NCBI GenBank assembly: GCA_027063305.1
Contig: JAMORY010000007.1
Span: 1-64,000, forward strand
Length of the DNA stretch: 64,000 nt
DNA from: Sulfurovum sp.
GTDB taxonomy: Bacteria; Campylobacterota; Campylobacteria; Campylobacterales; Sulfurovaceae
Direction of reading: 5' to 3'
Shown here piece after piece: positions 40,701-51,448 of this stretch (the first letter of the stretch is position 1; each line of letters starts with the position of its first letter). A model generated the notes under the pieces. That model had not been told where the DNA came from, searched no databases, and saw nothing but the letters and a program-made list of their open reading frames with translations. The position numbers and the translations under genes were made by a program.

Positions 40701-41344
40701 AATCACTGGGTTTCTACGTCTCAGGGCATCCGCTCGATAAATACCGTGAAACACTTGATAGTATCAACTATACGCTCAGTTCGGAGATCGACGACCTTGC
40801 AGACGGCTCTCAGGCATTGATTATCGGGAAGATCGAGACCATTACCGAGAAGATCAGTAAAAAAGGGAACAAGTTCGGAATCGCAAATATTATGGATCTT
40901 CACGGGAATATTGAGCTGATGCTCTTTGAGAACAGGCTCAAAGAGCTTGAAGAGGACTTTGATATCAGTAAACCCATCGCCTTTAAAGTGAAGATCACCA
41001 AAGACGGGGACTTCACACGTATGAATATTCTCAAGATCGAATCACTTAAAGATGCGAAAAAAGAGAAAGTAAAGGTCAAAAAAGAGCAAAAACATACGCC
41101 TGAACCCGAACAGCCGCCGCTTATTTTGGCATTGAACCTCATGCCTGATGCCAAAGTAGTGGAGGAGTTGATGTGTCTGGTAGAGCGTTACCCGGGAAAA
41201 CGTCCGCTTGAGCTGCATATTAAATCGAAGTTGGCCGATGTTGTTATCGAATCGAAGCTCAAAGTAAGTGAGCAGATCGTTGAAGAGGCTAAACATTTAG
41301 GGATATACCTTGAAGAGCCGTTGGTGGTAGAGTGTGCTTCTTAG
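37769..41344 (+). CDS. dnaE: DNA polymerase III alpha subunit
   Basis: 1191 aa; FTHLHLHTEYSLLDGANKI, PDIDMDFCQARRQEIL, GPGRGSAAGSLVAY. Confidence 0.98.
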   Translation: MSEEPQRTPQFTHLHLHTEYSLLDGANKIKALAKKVKALGMTSVAMTDHGNMFGTIDFYNTMRKEGIKPIIGMEAYVHNQEDIGDKSVRQRFHLCLYAKNETGYKNLMYLSSQAYINGFYYYPRINWNTLKEHAEGLVCSSACLQGEVNWHMNLSERNLKFGAKGYEEAKRIALKYKEVFGDDFYLEIMRHGIGDQHRIDKQIIQLSQETGIKIVATNDTHYTNPEDADAHEAFMCIAMNKLYDDPNRLRHSVHEFYVKSPEEMAELFADIPEAIEATQEIADKCNLEIKLGNPTPPNFKFARQRAADIGLELPEPEKEYSLENDKALFIEESRRGLERRLKIVDESKHQEYRDRLQVEIDIINNMKFPGYMLIVWDFVKAAKDMGIPVGPGRGSAAGSLVAYSLEITDIDPMPYGLLFERFLNPERVSMPDIDMDFCQARRQEILDYVVDKYGRVNVAQIITFGKLLAKGVIRDVARVLDMPYSKADAMAKLIPDELGIDLKSSYEKEPKIKELLDRDPQAKRTWEYALALEGLNRNAGTHAAGVVISNEPLWQKTPLFKPSGLDTLATQYSGKYVEDVDLIKFDFLGLKTLTVIEEALQLVEKRHGKRINFVEENIEDPKVYEYISTGDTLGLFQIESAGMQDLAKKLKPTGFEDVIAMLALYRPGPMESGMLDDFVERKHGRAEITYMFPELEPILKPTYGVIVYQEQVMQIVQTIGGFSLGGADLVRRAMGKKIKEEMDKLKGEFAEGAAKKGFDKAKAEELFDLIVKFAGYGFNKSHSAAYAMITFYTSYLKYYYPTEFMAAILTLEKNNTDKVVKYVDELKRMGIRLLPPDINRSGLVFEATSIDGDEVVMFGMGAIKGAGDIAINSILEARGEEPFKNFSDFVSRIDSSKVNKKVIESLIKAGALDSFGYSRKAMLTQIEEIIEAAKKAGDAKKMAVGSLFGEGDDMTTVKLELKEMDEFEPMEILEMEKESLGFYVSGHPLDKYRETLDSINYTLSSEIDDLADGSQALIIGKIETITEKISKKGNKFGIANIMDLHGNIELMLFENRLKELEEDFDISKPIAFKVKITKDGDFTRMNILKIESLKDAKKEKVKVKKEQKHTPEPEQPPLILALNLMPDAKVVEELMCLVERYPGKRPLELHIKSKLADVVIESKLKVSEQIVEEAKHLGIYLEEPLVVECAS

Positions 41345-41497
41345 CACTTTTGCCACCAATGGTAACATCCCCATTTCCTTTTGTGTAAAATAGAAACAAA
41401 TGAAGGTGATAAGCAAGTGAAACGTTTTGCTTTCATTGAGCTTCTACCCTAATACTGATACAATTATCCCACATAAATCAAACTCTAAGGAACACAC

Positions 41498-43681
41498 ATG
41501 TCTAAACCAACTATTATTTGGTCTAAAATTGACGAAGCTCCGGCTTTGGCAACCTATTCATTCTTGCCAATCGTAAGCAAGTTTACAAACGCAGCAGGTG
41601 TTGATGTTAAAGTTAGTGACATCTCACTTGCAGGTAGAGTACTTGCCGCAATGGGTCACGGTGAAGATGAGCTTGCAAAACTTGGTGAGCTTGTGCTTAA
41701 GCCTGAAGCGAATATCATTAAGCTTCCTAACATCTCTGCGTCTATCGGACAGCTTAAAGAGTGTATCGCTGAGCTTCAATCTCAAGGATATGATCTTCCT
41801 GATTTCCCTGAGAACCCTCAAACAGAAGAGGAAAAGGCGATCAGAGCGAAATACAACCCATGTCTCGGTTCTGCGGTAAACCCGGTACTAAGAGAAGGTA
41901 ACTCCGACAGACGTGCTGCAAAAGCGGTTAAGAAGTTCGCACAAGAGCACCCACACAGACTTAAGCCGTTTGCTGAAAATTCCAAAGCGTATGTTGCGCA
42001 TATGGAAGGTAACGGTGACTTCTACGGAAACGAGCAATCCGTTACTATTGATAAAGCGCAAAAGGTTAAGATCCTTCTTAACGGTAAAGAGCTTACTTCT
42101 GTAGATGCACTTGACGGTGAGATCCTTGATGGTACGTTCATGTCTGCAAAAGCGCTTAGAGCGTTCATTAGAAAAACGATCGATGAAGCGAAAGAGAAAG
42201 GTGTTATCTGGTCTATTCACCTTAAAGCAACTATGATGAAGATATCTGACCCAATTATGTTTGGTCATGCATTTGAAGTATTCTTCCAAGAAGTATTTGA
42301 CAAGTATGCAGATGTATTTGCAGAGCTTGGCGTGAACCCTAATCTCGGAATGAGCGACCTTGAGAAGAAGATCGCAGGTCACGAGAAAGAGGCTGAGATC
42401 AAAGCGGCGTTCCAAGCGGTAGTTGAGTCTGACGCTCCAAGAATCGCTATGGTCGACTCTGATAAAGGACAAACAAACTTCAACGCTTCTAACGATGTGA
42501 TCATCGATGCTTCCATGCCAGTTGTAGTAAGAGAAGGTGGTAAACAGTGGGACAGAACCGGTGCGGCGGATGAGTGTGTTGCAGTTATTCCTGATTCTAC
42601 ATACGCAATGTTCCACCAAGAGATGGTTGCTGACTGTGTGAAGAACGGACAGTTTGACGTAACGACAATGGGTAACGTTGCAAACGTTGGTCTCATGGCA
42701 CAAAAAGCAGAAGAGTATGGTTCTCACCCGACAACATTTGAAATGCCCGAAGACGGTGTGGTTGAAGTAGTGAATGAGAACGGTGAAGTACTCATGAAGC
42801 ATGAAGTTGAAAAAGGTGATATCTGGAGAATGTCTCGTGCAAAAGATATCCCGATCAAAGACTGGGTAAGACTTGCAGTTGAAAGAGCAAGACTTACAGG
42901 TAACCCGGCGATCTTCTGGCTTGATGAGAACAGAGCGCACGATGCACAAATGATCAAAAAAGTAGAAAAGTATCTTAAAGAGCATGATACGACAGGTCTT
43001 GACATTCAGATCATGGATGTTGCCGCTGCGACAAGATACACAAATGAAAGAGTAAGAGCAGGTAAAGATACGATCTCTGTAACGGGTAACGTTCTTCGTG
43101 ACCACTTGACAGATATGTATCCGATCTTGGAGCTTGGAACATCTGCGAAGATGCTCTCTATCGTTCCTCTTCTTGCCGGTGGAGGACTCTTTGAGACCGG
43201 TGCAGGTGGATCAGCGCCTAAGCACGTAGACCAGTTCTTGGCAGAAGGTCACCTTAGATGGGATTCTCTGGGTGAGTTCTTGGCATTGGCTGAGTCACTT
43301 AGAATGGAGTACAACAAATCCAATGACAGTAAGATCGGTGCATTGACCGAAGCGCTTGATAAAGCGAACGAAGGATACCTTGACAACAACAAAGCACCTT
43401 CAAGAAAATGTGGTGAGCCAGATAACAAAGCGTCTCACTACTGGGTAGCACGTTACTGGGCTGAAGCACTTAGCACACAAACAGCGGACACTGAGCTTGC
43501 AGAGAAGTTCACACCGGTAGCGGATGCATTGGCGAAGAACGAAGAGAAGATCATCTCTGAGCTTCTTGCAGCTGAAGGTAGCCCGAAAGATATCGGTGGA
43601 TACTACCATCCGGATGATGCAAAAGCAGAAGCGGCAATGAGACCGTCTGCAACACTTAACGCGATCATCGATGCGATCTAA
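41498..43681 (+). CDS. icd: Isocitrate dehydrogenase, monomeric NADP type
   Basis: 727 aa; [35 protein letters not shown]. Confidence 0.95.
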   Translation: MSKPTIIWSKIDEAPALATYSFLPIVSKFTNAAGVDVKVSDISLAGRVLAAMGHGEDELAKLGELVLKPEANIIKLPNISASIGQLKECIAELQSQGYDLPDFPENPQTEEEKAIRAKYNPCLGSAVNPVLREGNSDRRAAKAVKKFAQEHPHRLKPFAENSKAYVAHMEGNGDFYGNEQSVTIDKAQKVKILLNGKELTSVDALDGEILDGTFMSAKALRAFIRKTIDEAKEKGVIWSIHLKATMMKISDPIMFGHAFEVFFQEVFDKYADVFAELGVNPNLGMSDLEKKIAGHEKEAEIKAAFQAVVESDAPRIAMVDSDKGQTNFNASNDVIIDASMPVVVREGGKQWDRTGAADECVAVIPDSTYAMFHQEMVADCVKNGQFDVTTMGNVANVGLMAQKAEEYGSHPTTFEMPEDGVVEVVNENGEVLMKHEVEKGDIWRMSRAKDIPIKDWVRLAVERARLTGNPAIFWLDENRAHDAQMIKKVEKYLKEHDTTGLDIQIMDVAAATRYTNERVRAGKDTISVTGNVLRDHLTDMYPILELGTSAKMLSIVPLLAGGGLFETGAGGSAPKHVDQFLAEGHLRWDSLGEFLALAESLRMEYNKSNDSKIGALTEALDKANEGYLDNNKAPSRKCGEPDNKASHYWVARYWAEALSTQTADTELAEKFTPVADALAKNEEKIISELLAAEGSPKDIGGYYHPDDAKAEAAMRPSATLNAIIDAI

Positions 43682-43944
43682 GTAGCAAAGATGAGCAGGC
43701 TCAGCCTGCCGTCTTAGCCTATCTTCAAATAGCAAAAAGTAGCACTTGTTACTTTTTTTCACGTAATCTACTCCCTTTTTACACACTATTACCCGCTTTA
43801 TGCTACAATAAACCCCTAACTTATACATAGGATATATGACTTCATTAGCAATGCAAAACGTTTTTGATAACTCTTGTTTTGGAGTTATGAATGATGTTTT
43901 GCTGGTAAGTCGATCCTATGGAATTCACATCAAAAAGGATAGAG

Positions 43945-44916
43945 ATGGCAAAAGGTAAAAAAGTCACGGTTATCGGTACAGGGAATTTCGGTTCAACGGT
44001 AGCATTTATTTTGGCAATGAACGGTGCATGTCACAATATCGTACTACGTGGACGTAACTACGATGTAGCAAGAGGAAAAGCGCTCGATATGTCTCAAGCT
44101 GCCAATGCGGCAAGACAACACACGATCGTCACGGCGGCAAAAGGTCCTGAAGATATGGCAGACTCCGATGTGGTCATTATTACAGCGGGTGCACCTAGAA
44201 CACCGGGAATGAGCAGGGACGATCTTCTCATGAAGAATGCGGAGATCGTTAAGTGTTATGCAAAAGAGATCAAAGAGTATGCACCCGATGCAATTGTCGT
44301 GGTCGTTTCCAACCCACTTGACGTAATGACATACGTTGCATTGAAGTATACCGGTTTTCCACGTGAGAGAGTCATGGGAATGGCAGGTATCCTTGATGCG
44401 GCACGTATGGCACACTTCATCTATGAGAAACTTGAGTATGGTGCGGGTCAGATCCGTGCAACGGTCATGGGTGGGCATGGTGATACCATGGTACCGCTTC
44501 CTAAGTTCACGACTGTAGCGGGTGTGCCTATTGAAGACCTGCTTGACAGTGAGGAGATCGGTGAGATCGTACGTAAAACACGTAACGGTGGTGCGGAGAT
44601 CGTTAACTTGCTTGGTAACGGTTCTGCTTATTATGCACCGGCAAAATCGACAACGGTTATGGTAGAAGCGATCTTGAAAGATACCAACCAGATCCACTCA
44701 TGTGCGATCTTGTTGCAAAATGACTACGGATACTCCGATGTGGTCTCCGGTGTACCTGTTATGATCGGTGCAGGCGGTGCGGAGCAGGTGATTAATATGA
44801 CACTTAAACCATTACAGCAGAAGCGCTTTAAGAACTCTGTCGCTTCCGTACAAGAGATGATCGATAAACTCTACGAAATGGATTTCTTTGCTGAGCTTGA
44901 AGAGGAGAAGAAGTAG
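43945..44916 (+). CDS. mdh: Malate dehydrogenase (LDH/MDH family), copy 1
   Basis: VTVIGTGNFGSTVAFILAMNG, VVSNPLDVMTYVALK, VMGGHGDTMVPLP. Confidence 0.9.
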   Translation: MAKGKKVTVIGTGNFGSTVAFILAMNGACHNIVLRGRNYDVARGKALDMSQAANAARQHTIVTAAKGPEDMADSDVVIITAGAPRTPGMSRDDLLMKNAEIVKCYAKEIKEYAPDAIVVVVSNPLDVMTYVALKYTGFPRERVMGMAGILDAARMAHFIYEKLEYGAGQIRATVMGGHGDTMVPLPKFTTVAGVPIEDLLDSEEIGEIVRKTRNGGAEIVNLLGNGSAYYAPAKSTTVMVEAILKDTNQIHSCAILLQNDYGYSDVVSGVPVMIGAGGAEQVINMTLKPLQQKRFKNSVASVQEMIDKLYEMDFFAELEEEKK

Positions 44917-44919
44917 ACC

Positions 44920-45864
44920 ATGACAAAGCGTAAAGTAGGGATTATCGGTGCAGGTGCAGTCGGTGCGACTGCGGCATACAGCTTGAGTATGATGGGAACA
45001 TGCGGTGAGATCGTACTGTTCGATATTGCAGAGGGCGTAGCCAAAGGGAAAGCGATCGATATCGCACAATCGGCACACTATGCACCCAACAATACAATCA
45101 TTACTGCCGCAGAGACTCCTGCAGATGTAAGTGAGTGCGATATCGTGGTTATCACTGCCGGTGTTCCCAGAAAAGGGGATATGACACGCGAAGATCTATT
45201 GATGATCAATGCGAAGATCATGAAGAGCGTAGTTGAAGATGTAATGAAGTATTCACCCAACGCCGTGATCATCTGTGTCTCCAATCCGTTGGATGTCATG
45301 ACCTATGTGATCCACCAGATGACAGGCTGGGAGCGTAACCGTATCGTCGGGCTTTCAGGTGCGCTTGACGGGGCACGTATGGCATATCAGATATATAAGA
45401 AACTAGGCTATGGCGCAGGGCAGATCGGAACGATGGTCATCGGTGACCACGGACAGAACATGATTCCTCTACCGCATAAAGTACAGGTAGGGTCAGTCAA
45501 CGTTTCCGAACTTCTAAGCAAAGAGGAGATGGAGGAGATCATTGAACGTACCCGTAATGGCGGTGCGGAGATCGTTGGGCATCTAGGAACATCGGGATAT
45601 TATGGTCCGGGGCGTGCAATCGCCTATATGGTCGAAGCGATCCTGAACGACTCCAAGGTGGTTGTCGCCTCTTCGGCACTCTTGCAAGGGGAGTACGGAT
45701 ACAGTGATGTCTCTGTGGGTGTACCTGTCGTACTTGGAAAGAACGGAATAGAGCAGATCATCGAGATGGAACTCGATGATGAGACAAAAGAGAAGTTCAA
45801 AGCCTCTGTGGAGAGTATCCAAGAGGGGATTGAAATTTTAAAGAACAATCAATTTTTTGCATAA
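44920..45864 (+). CDS. Malate/lactate dehydrogenase family protein, copy 2
   Basis: VGIIGAGAVGATAAYSLSMMG, VSNPLDVMTYVIHQMTG, VIGDHGQNMIPLP. Confidence 0.88.
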   Translation: MTKRKVGIIGAGAVGATAAYSLSMMGTCGEIVLFDIAEGVAKGKAIDIAQSAHYAPNNTIITAAETPADVSECDIVVITAGVPRKGDMTREDLLMINAKIMKSVVEDVMKYSPNAVIICVSNPLDVMTYVIHQMTGWERNRIVGLSGALDGARMAYQIYKKLGYGAGQIGTMVIGDHGQNMIPLPHKVQVGSVNVSELLSKEEMEEIIERTRNGGAEIVGHLGTSGYYGPGRAIAYMVEAILNDSKVVVASSALLQGEYGYSDVSVGVPVVLGKNGIEQIIEMELDDETKEKFKASVESIQEGIEILKNNQFFA

Positions 45865-45872
45865 GGAAAAAG

Positions 45873-46724
45873 ATGAGAGAGATCGAATATAACGAAGTGG
45901 TCGATGCGGTCAAAAATATTATTCTACATTGTGGAACGGATCTGCCGCAAGATACATACGATGCATTGAAAGAGGCGATGGAGAATGAAAAGTCCCCTGT
46001 TGCCAAAGAGGTGATCAGGCAGATCCTTGAGAATGCGGATATCGCCAAAGATGAGAAGCGCCCGCTTTGCCAAGATACCGGACTGGCTGTATTCTTCGTT
46101 AAAGTAGGCGAAGATGTCAAGATCAAAGGCGGATTGCTTAAAGATGCCATTAACGAAGGAACGGCTAAAGGGTATGAAGAGGGCTATCTAAGAGCTTCTA
46201 CCTGTGAGCCTTTCAGCCGTGCGAACCTTAAAGATACCGTAGGGTATAACCTTCCTGCCATCATCCATTTCGACCTTGTCGAAGGTGACAAGATCGACAT
46301 TGAGTATGCAGCCAAAGGAGGAGGAAGCGAGAATGTTTCCCGCGCAAAAGTATTCCCTCCTGCCGCAGGAAAAGAGGGTGTGATCGAGTTCGTTAAAGAG
46401 GTGATCTCCGATGCTGGCGGGAACCCGTGTCCTCCTATTACCGTTGGTGTAGGGATCGGCGGTACTTTTGAGAAAGCATGTATCTCTTCTAAACATGCAC
46501 TCTTTAGAGATATCGGTTCGGTCAATCCTGACCCTGAGATGGCAGAGCTTGAGCAGATCATGCTAGATGAGATCAACAAGCTTGGTATCGGTGCGATGGG
46601 AATGGGTGGAACCAAAACGGCATTGGCAGTACATATCGAGGCGAATCCTTGTCACATCGCCTCTTTGCCTGTTTCTGTAAACGTTCAGTGTCACTCTTCA
46701 AGACATACACATATTACGATTTAA
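45873..46724 (+). CDS. Class I fumarate hydratase, alpha subunit
   Basis: RPLCQDTGLAVFFVKVG, AAKGGGSENVSRAKVFPPAAGKEGV, GMGMGGTKTALAVHIE. Confidence 0.93.
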   Translation: MREIEYNEVVDAVKNIILHCGTDLPQDTYDALKEAMENEKSPVAKEVIRQILENADIAKDEKRPLCQDTGLAVFFVKVGEDVKIKGGLLKDAINEGTAKGYEEGYLRASTCEPFSRANLKDTVGYNLPAIIHFDLVEGDKIDIEYAAKGGGSENVSRAKVFPPAAGKEGVIEFVKEVISDAGGNPCPPITVGVGIGGTFEKACISSKHALFRDIGSVNPDPEMAELEQIMLDEINKLGIGAMGMGGTKTALAVHIEANPCHIASLPVSVNVQCHSSRHTHITI

Positions 46725-46733
46725 GGAGCGAAG

Positions 46734-47288
46734 ATGGCACAATATACATTGACAACACCACTTACCTCGGAAGATACGAAAAAACTCAAAGCAGGAGATA
46801 CCGTACTGCTTAACGGTGTGATCTATACAGCACGTGACGCAGCACACAAGCGTCTGGTAGAGCTTCTTGAAAAGGGAGAGGAGCTTCCGTTCGATCTTGA
46901 AGGCTCGGTTATCTACTTTGTAGGACCGACGCCGCCGAAGCCGGGTGATCCTATCGGAAGTGCAGGGCCGACCACCTCTTATCGTATGGATTCCTACTCC
47001 CCAACAATGCTTAAGCATGGTTCAAAAGGAATGATCGGAAAAGGAAAGCGTAATCAAGCGGTTAAAGATGCCTGTGTGAAGTATGACGGTATCTACTTCG
47101 GTGCAACCGGAGGTGCGGGTGCGCTCTTGGGTAAAAAGATCACGTCGGCAGAAGTGATCGCCTATCCTGAACTGGGACCTGAAGCGGTACGTAAGATCAC
47201 AGTTAAGGATTTTCCTGTCACTGTCATTAACGATACTTATGGTAACGACCTCTATCAAATGGGTCGTGAACAGTACGAAGAGAAGTAA
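46734..47288 (+). CDS. Class I fumarate hydratase, beta subunit
   Basis: GVIYTARDAAHKRL, GPTTSYRMDSYSP, YFGATGGAGALLGKKI. Confidence 0.93.
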   Translation: MAQYTLTTPLTSEDTKKLKAGDTVLLNGVIYTARDAAHKRLVELLEKGEELPFDLEGSVIYFVGPTPPKPGDPIGSAGPTTSYRMDSYSPTMLKHGSKGMIGKGKRNQAVKDACVKYDGIYFGATGGAGALLGKKITSAEVIAYPELGPEAVRKITVKDFPVTVINDTYGNDLYQMGREQYEEK

Positions 47289-47303
47289 CGCTCACACACT
47301 TGA

Positions 47304-47327
47304 CAGTAACACATTTAGCTGTGTTAC
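47304..47327 (+). terminator. Rho-independent terminator after fumarase beta
   Basis: AGTAACACA-TTTAGC-TGTGTTACT then GCTCCTTTTTT. Confidence 0.8.
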
Positions 47328-47488
47328 TGCTCCTTTTTTACTCCTTTTAACCCCAATTTAACGATTCTTTACATATAAACTGTGTAAAAATTTACCATTT
47401 TCATTAAATCACCCATGATAATAATTCAATTAACCCGATATTATTACCCCAAGTCGTATAATTAAGGAACTTATTGAAAAAAGGAGAC

Positions 47489-48664
47489 TGCATGAATATT
47501 CATGAGTATCAGGCAAAACAGATATTTGCTCAGTACGGTGTGCCGACACCTAGAGGTATCGTAGCAAATACACCGGACGAAGCGGTAAAAGCGGCAGAAG
47601 AACTTGGTGGGAACATTTGGGTTGTAAAAGCACAGATCCATGCGGGTGGTCGTGGTCTTGGTGGAGGTGTTAAACTTGCTAAATCGATCGATGAAGTAAG
47701 AACGCTTGCTGACGAGATCCTTGGTATGACACTCGTTACACACCAAACAGGTCCGGAAGGGAAGCTCGTACAGAAAGTCTATATCGAAGAGGGTGCGGAT
47801 ATCAAAGATGAGCTATATCTTGGTGTAGTACTTGATAGAGCAAAAGAGATGCCTGTGATCATGGCTTCTACCGAAGGTGGTATGGAGATCGAAAAGGTAG
47901 CGGAAGAGACTCCGGAGAAGATCGTAAAAGTAGCGGTCGATCCTGCGATCGGTTTCCAAGGTTTCCATGGTAGAGAACTTGTATTCGGTCTTGGTATCAC
48001 AGACAAGCAAGAGCAGAGAAAATTCATTGACTTTGCATCTAAACTCTATAAGGTATATATGGATAAAGATGCGGAAATGATTGAGATTAACCCGCTTATC
48101 AAAACCGGAAGCGGTGACTTCTTGGCACTTGACGGTAAAATGGGATTCGATGACTCTGCACTCTATAGACACCCTGAGCTTGAAGAGATGAGAGATATCT
48201 CTGAAGAAGACCCTGATGAGAGAGAAGCGGCTCAGTACGGACTTTCATATATTGCACTCGATGGTGAGATCGGATGTATGGTTAACGGTGCCGGACTTGC
48301 TATGGGTACGATGGATACGATTAACTACATGGGTGGTACACCTGCAAACTTCCTTGATGTCGGTGGGAAAGCCAATGCCGAAACCGTTGCAAAAGGGTTT
48401 GAGATCATTTTGAAGAATCCGAACGTAAAAGCGATCTTTGTAAATATCTTCGGTGGTATCGTAAGATGTGACAGAATCGCGAACGGTATTTTGGAAGCGA
48501 CAAAAATGGTAGATGTTAACGTACCGGTCGTTGTAAGACTTGACGGAACCAACGCAGCGGAAGCAGCAGAGATCCTCAAAAATGCGAATATCGATAATGT
48601 TATTCCGGCAACAGACCTTGGTGACGGTGCGAAAAAAGCAGTAGAAGCGGCAAAAGGAGCGTAA
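47489..48664 (+). CDS. sucC: Succinyl-CoA ligase beta subunit
   Basis: [38 protein letters not shown]. Confidence 0.97.
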   Translation, partial: CMNIHEYQAKQIFAQYGVPTPRGIVANTPDEAVKAAEELGGNIWVVKAQIHAGGRGLGGGVKLAKSIDEVRTLADEILGMTLVTHQTGPEGKLVQKVYIEEGADIKDELYLGVVLDRAKEMPVIMASTEGGMEIEKVAEETPEKIVKVAVDPAIGFQGFHGRELVFGLGITDKQEQRKFIDFASKLYKVYMDKDAEMIEINPLIKTGSGDFLALDGKMGFDDSALYRHPELEEMRDISEEDPDEREAAQYGLSYIALDGEIGCMVNGAGLAMGTMDTINYMGGTPANFLDVGGKANAETVAKGFEIILKNPNVKAIFVNIFGGIVRCDRIANGILEATKMVDVNVPVVVRLDGTNAAEAAEILKNANIDNVIPATDLGDGAKKAVEAAKGA

Positions 48665-48667
48665 GAG

Positions 48668-49540
48668 ATGTCAATTTTAATCAATAAAGATACAAAAGTA
48701 ATCGTACAGGGATTCACTGGTGGTGAAGGTACATTCCACGCTGAGCAGTGCATGGCATACGGTACGAACATTGTTGGTGGTGTCACACCGAACAAAGGTG
48801 GTCAAGAGCATCTTGGAAAGCCTGTTTTCAATACGGTAAAAGAAGCGGTTGAAGCAACCGGTGCAACAGTCTCTATGGTATTCGTTCCACCTGCATTTGT
48901 TGCAGATGCGGTCATGGAAGCGGCAGATGCAGGTATCGAACTTGCAGTGATCATTACCGAGGGTGCGCCGGTACGCGATATGCAAGCGGCAAAAGCTTAT
49001 GCCGTAAAACACGGTATGATGACCATCGGGCCAAACTGTCCGGGTATCATCACAGCCGAAGAGTGCAAGATCGGTATTATGCCGGGTAACATTTTCAAAA
49101 AAGGAAATGTCGGACTTATCTCTAAATCAGGTACACTTACATATGAAGGTGCGAACCAAGTATGTAACGAAGGATACGGTATCACAACTGCCGTGGGTAT
49201 CGGTGGTGACCCGATCATCGGTCTAAGCTACAAGCAGCTTCTTCCGATGTTCGAAGAAGACCCTGAAACGGAAGCGATCGTTATGATCGGTGAGATCGGT
49301 GGTGACCTTGAAATTCAGGCGGCGAAGTTCATTAAAGAGAACATCACTAAGCCGGTTGTTGCTTTCATTGCAGGTCAAACGGCACCTAAGGGAAAAAGAA
49401 TGGGACACGCAGGTGCGATCGTTTCAGGAAGTGCCGGTACGGCAAAAGAGAAGATGGACGCACTTGAAGCGGCAGGTGTAAAAGTCGTTGTATCTCCAGC
49501 TGAGATCGGTAAGGCGGTTAAAGAAGTACTCTCTAAGTAA
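48668..49540 (+). CDS. sucD: Succinyl-CoA ligase alpha subunit
   Basis: [45 protein letters not shown]. Confidence 0.97.
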   Translation: MSILINKDTKVIVQGFTGGEGTFHAEQCMAYGTNIVGGVTPNKGGQEHLGKPVFNTVKEAVEATGATVSMVFVPPAFVADAVMEAADAGIELAVIITEGAPVRDMQAAKAYAVKHGMMTIGPNCPGIITAEECKIGIMPGNIFKKGNVGLISKSGTLTYEGANQVCNEGYGITTAVGIGGDPIIGLSYKQLLPMFEEDPETEAIVMIGEIGGDLEIQAAKFIKENITKPVVAFIAGQTAPKGKRMGHAGAIVSGSAGTAKEKMDALEAAGVKVVVSPAEIGKAVKEVLSK

Positions 49541-49978
49541 GCCAGCTTATCTACAATATGCCAAAGGGGGGGGTCTCTTTGGTATATCTTCTCTATTTTA
49601 ATCTTCTATTTCTCTCCTCTTTTACGGTAACAAAATGATACAGTCTTGCAATAGTCGTCTGTAGCAAATGGTATGATCTAAATATGATGAATCTATATTC
49701 TACCTGCCTAAAAGAGCGTAATGGCGTATCTCACAGCCTTTTGATAGAGGAAGTACGATCTTCATAAGGCAAAAATTTTTCTCCCTTTTCCGGTTGTAAA
49801 AATAAACCAATAAAAAAGTCAAAAATAGTTGCTTCAAATAGTAACAACCACTCTTATGCTGCCAATAATTCAAGATTATTCATAGCAACATTACGAAAAG
49901 TAAGATATTCTTTACTTAGTGAATAAGGGAACTCCCTTAGTGATCTCACGAATAACTATAACAAAAAAAGGGGAAAAC

Positions 49979-50311
49979 ATGGCAGTAATGGCAGCTCCAG
50001 AAAATACTCCAGTATGGGTAAATACGGACCGTTGTAAAGCGTGTGACATCTGTGTAGATGCATGTCCGGCAGGTGTATTGGCAATGCAACCGGAAGCAAC
50101 TTCTGTATTGGGGGCGATGATCAGCGTGATCGCTCCTGAAGCATGTATCGGATGTAACGAGTGTGAACTCTGTTGTCCAGACTTCGCTATTTATGTAGCA
50201 GAGAAGAAAGAGTTCAAATTCGCAAAATTGACCGATTCTGCGAAAGCAAGACAAGAAGCAATTAGAAATAACGGGTATAGACTACCTGATGAGTACAAGG
50301 AGGCAAACTAA
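49979..50311 (+). CDS. korD: 2-oxoglutarate:ferredoxin oxidoreductase, ferredoxin-like delta subunit
   Basis: CKACDICVDACPAGVL and CIGCNECELCCPDFAI 4Fe-4S motifs; first of a four-gene set. Confidence 0.9.
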   Translation: MAVMAAPENTPVWVNTDRCKACDICVDACPAGVLAMQPEATSVLGAMISVIAPEACIGCNECELCCPDFAIYVAEKKEFKFAKLTDSAKARQEAIRNNGYRLPDEYKEAN

Positions 50312-51447
50312 TGTCAGCAACAAGAGAGATTATTTCAACTGGTAACGACCTGGCTGCGATCGCGGCGGTAGATGCCGGATGTATGTTCTTTGGTGGATAC
50401 CCTATTACACCATCAAGTGAGGTAATGCACACGATCTCCGACCTTCTTCCAAAAGTTGGCGGAACAGCAATTCAAATGGAAGATGAGATCGCAGGTGTTG
50501 CAGCAGCGATCGGTGCAGGTATGGCAGGTGTAAGAACCCTTACAGCGACTTCAGGACCTGGTATTTCACTCAAAGCGGAGAACCTTGGTCTTGCACAAAT
50601 GGCAGAAGTTCCTATGGTTGTTGTAAACGTAATGAGAGGGGGGCCGTCAACAGGTCTTCCGACACGTGTTGCACAAGGTGACGTTGCGCAAGCAAAGAAC
50701 CCAAGCCACGGAGACTACAAGTCCATTACACTATGTGCCGGTACATTGGCAGAGTGTTATACGGAGACTGTAAGAGCATTCAACCTTGCTGACAGATTTA
50801 TGCAGCCGGTATTCGTTCTTTTGGATGAGACGTTAGGTCACATGCACGGAAAGGCGATGCTTCCAACGGTAGAAGAGGTAAAAGCGGGGATCGTACCAAG
50901 AAAGAAATTCGAAGGTGATCCGGCTGACTACAGACCATATGGAGTAGCACAAGATGAGCCTGCGGTACTTAACCCGATGTTCGAAGGGTACAGATACCAC
51001 TTTACAGGGCTTCACCATGATGCAATGGGATTCCCAACAGAAGAGATCGAAACATGTAGAAAACTTATCGACAGACTCTTTAGAAAAGTAGATGAGCACA
51101 GAGATGAGATCGAAAGCAACGAAGAGTATATGCTTGACGATGCTGAGATTCTTCTTATCGGTTACGGTTCAGCTTCATTGGCGATCAAAGAAGCGGTAAA
51201 CGTACTAAGAGAAGAGGGGATCAAGGCAGGACTATTCAGACCTATCACGATCTGGCCTTCTCCTGAAGAGCGTATGTATGAACTTGGACAGAAATTTGAC
51301 AAAGTATTGGTTGTTGAGTTGAACCAAGGTCAGTACCTAGAAGAGGTACAAAGATGTATGGGTAGAAGAGATATTAATAAATTGACAAAGACGAATGGTC
51401 GTCCATTCTCACCTGCTGATATTATTGAAAAAGTGAAGGAGCTGTAA
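50311..51447 (+). CDS. korA: 2-oxoglutarate:ferredoxin oxidoreductase alpha subunit
   Basis: GYPITPSSEVMHTISDLLPKVGGTAIQMEDEIAGVAAAIGAGMAG. Confidence 0.94.
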   Translation: MSATREIISTGNDLAAIAAVDAGCMFFGGYPITPSSEVMHTISDLLPKVGGTAIQMEDEIAGVAAAIGAGMAGVRTLTATSGPGISLKAENLGLAQMAEVPMVVVNVMRGGPSTGLPTRVAQGDVAQAKNPSHGDYKSITLCAGTLAECYTETVRAFNLADRFMQPVFVLLDETLGHMHGKAMLPTVEEVKAGIVPRKKFEGDPADYRPYGVAQDEPAVLNPMFEGYRYHFTGLHHDAMGFPTEEIETCRKLIDRLFRKVDEHRDEIESNEEYMLDDAEILLIGYGSASLAIKEAVNVLREEGIKAGLFRPITIWPSPEERMYELGQKFDKVLVVELNQGQYLEEVQRCMGRRDINKLTKTNGRPFSPADIIEKVKEL

Positions 51448-51448
51448 G

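Noticed and set aside
42000-43105. 405-aa antisense ORF opposite icd (41888-43105)
   Set aside because: Cysteine/arginine-rich shadow translation of a highly biased sense gene; no family resemblance.
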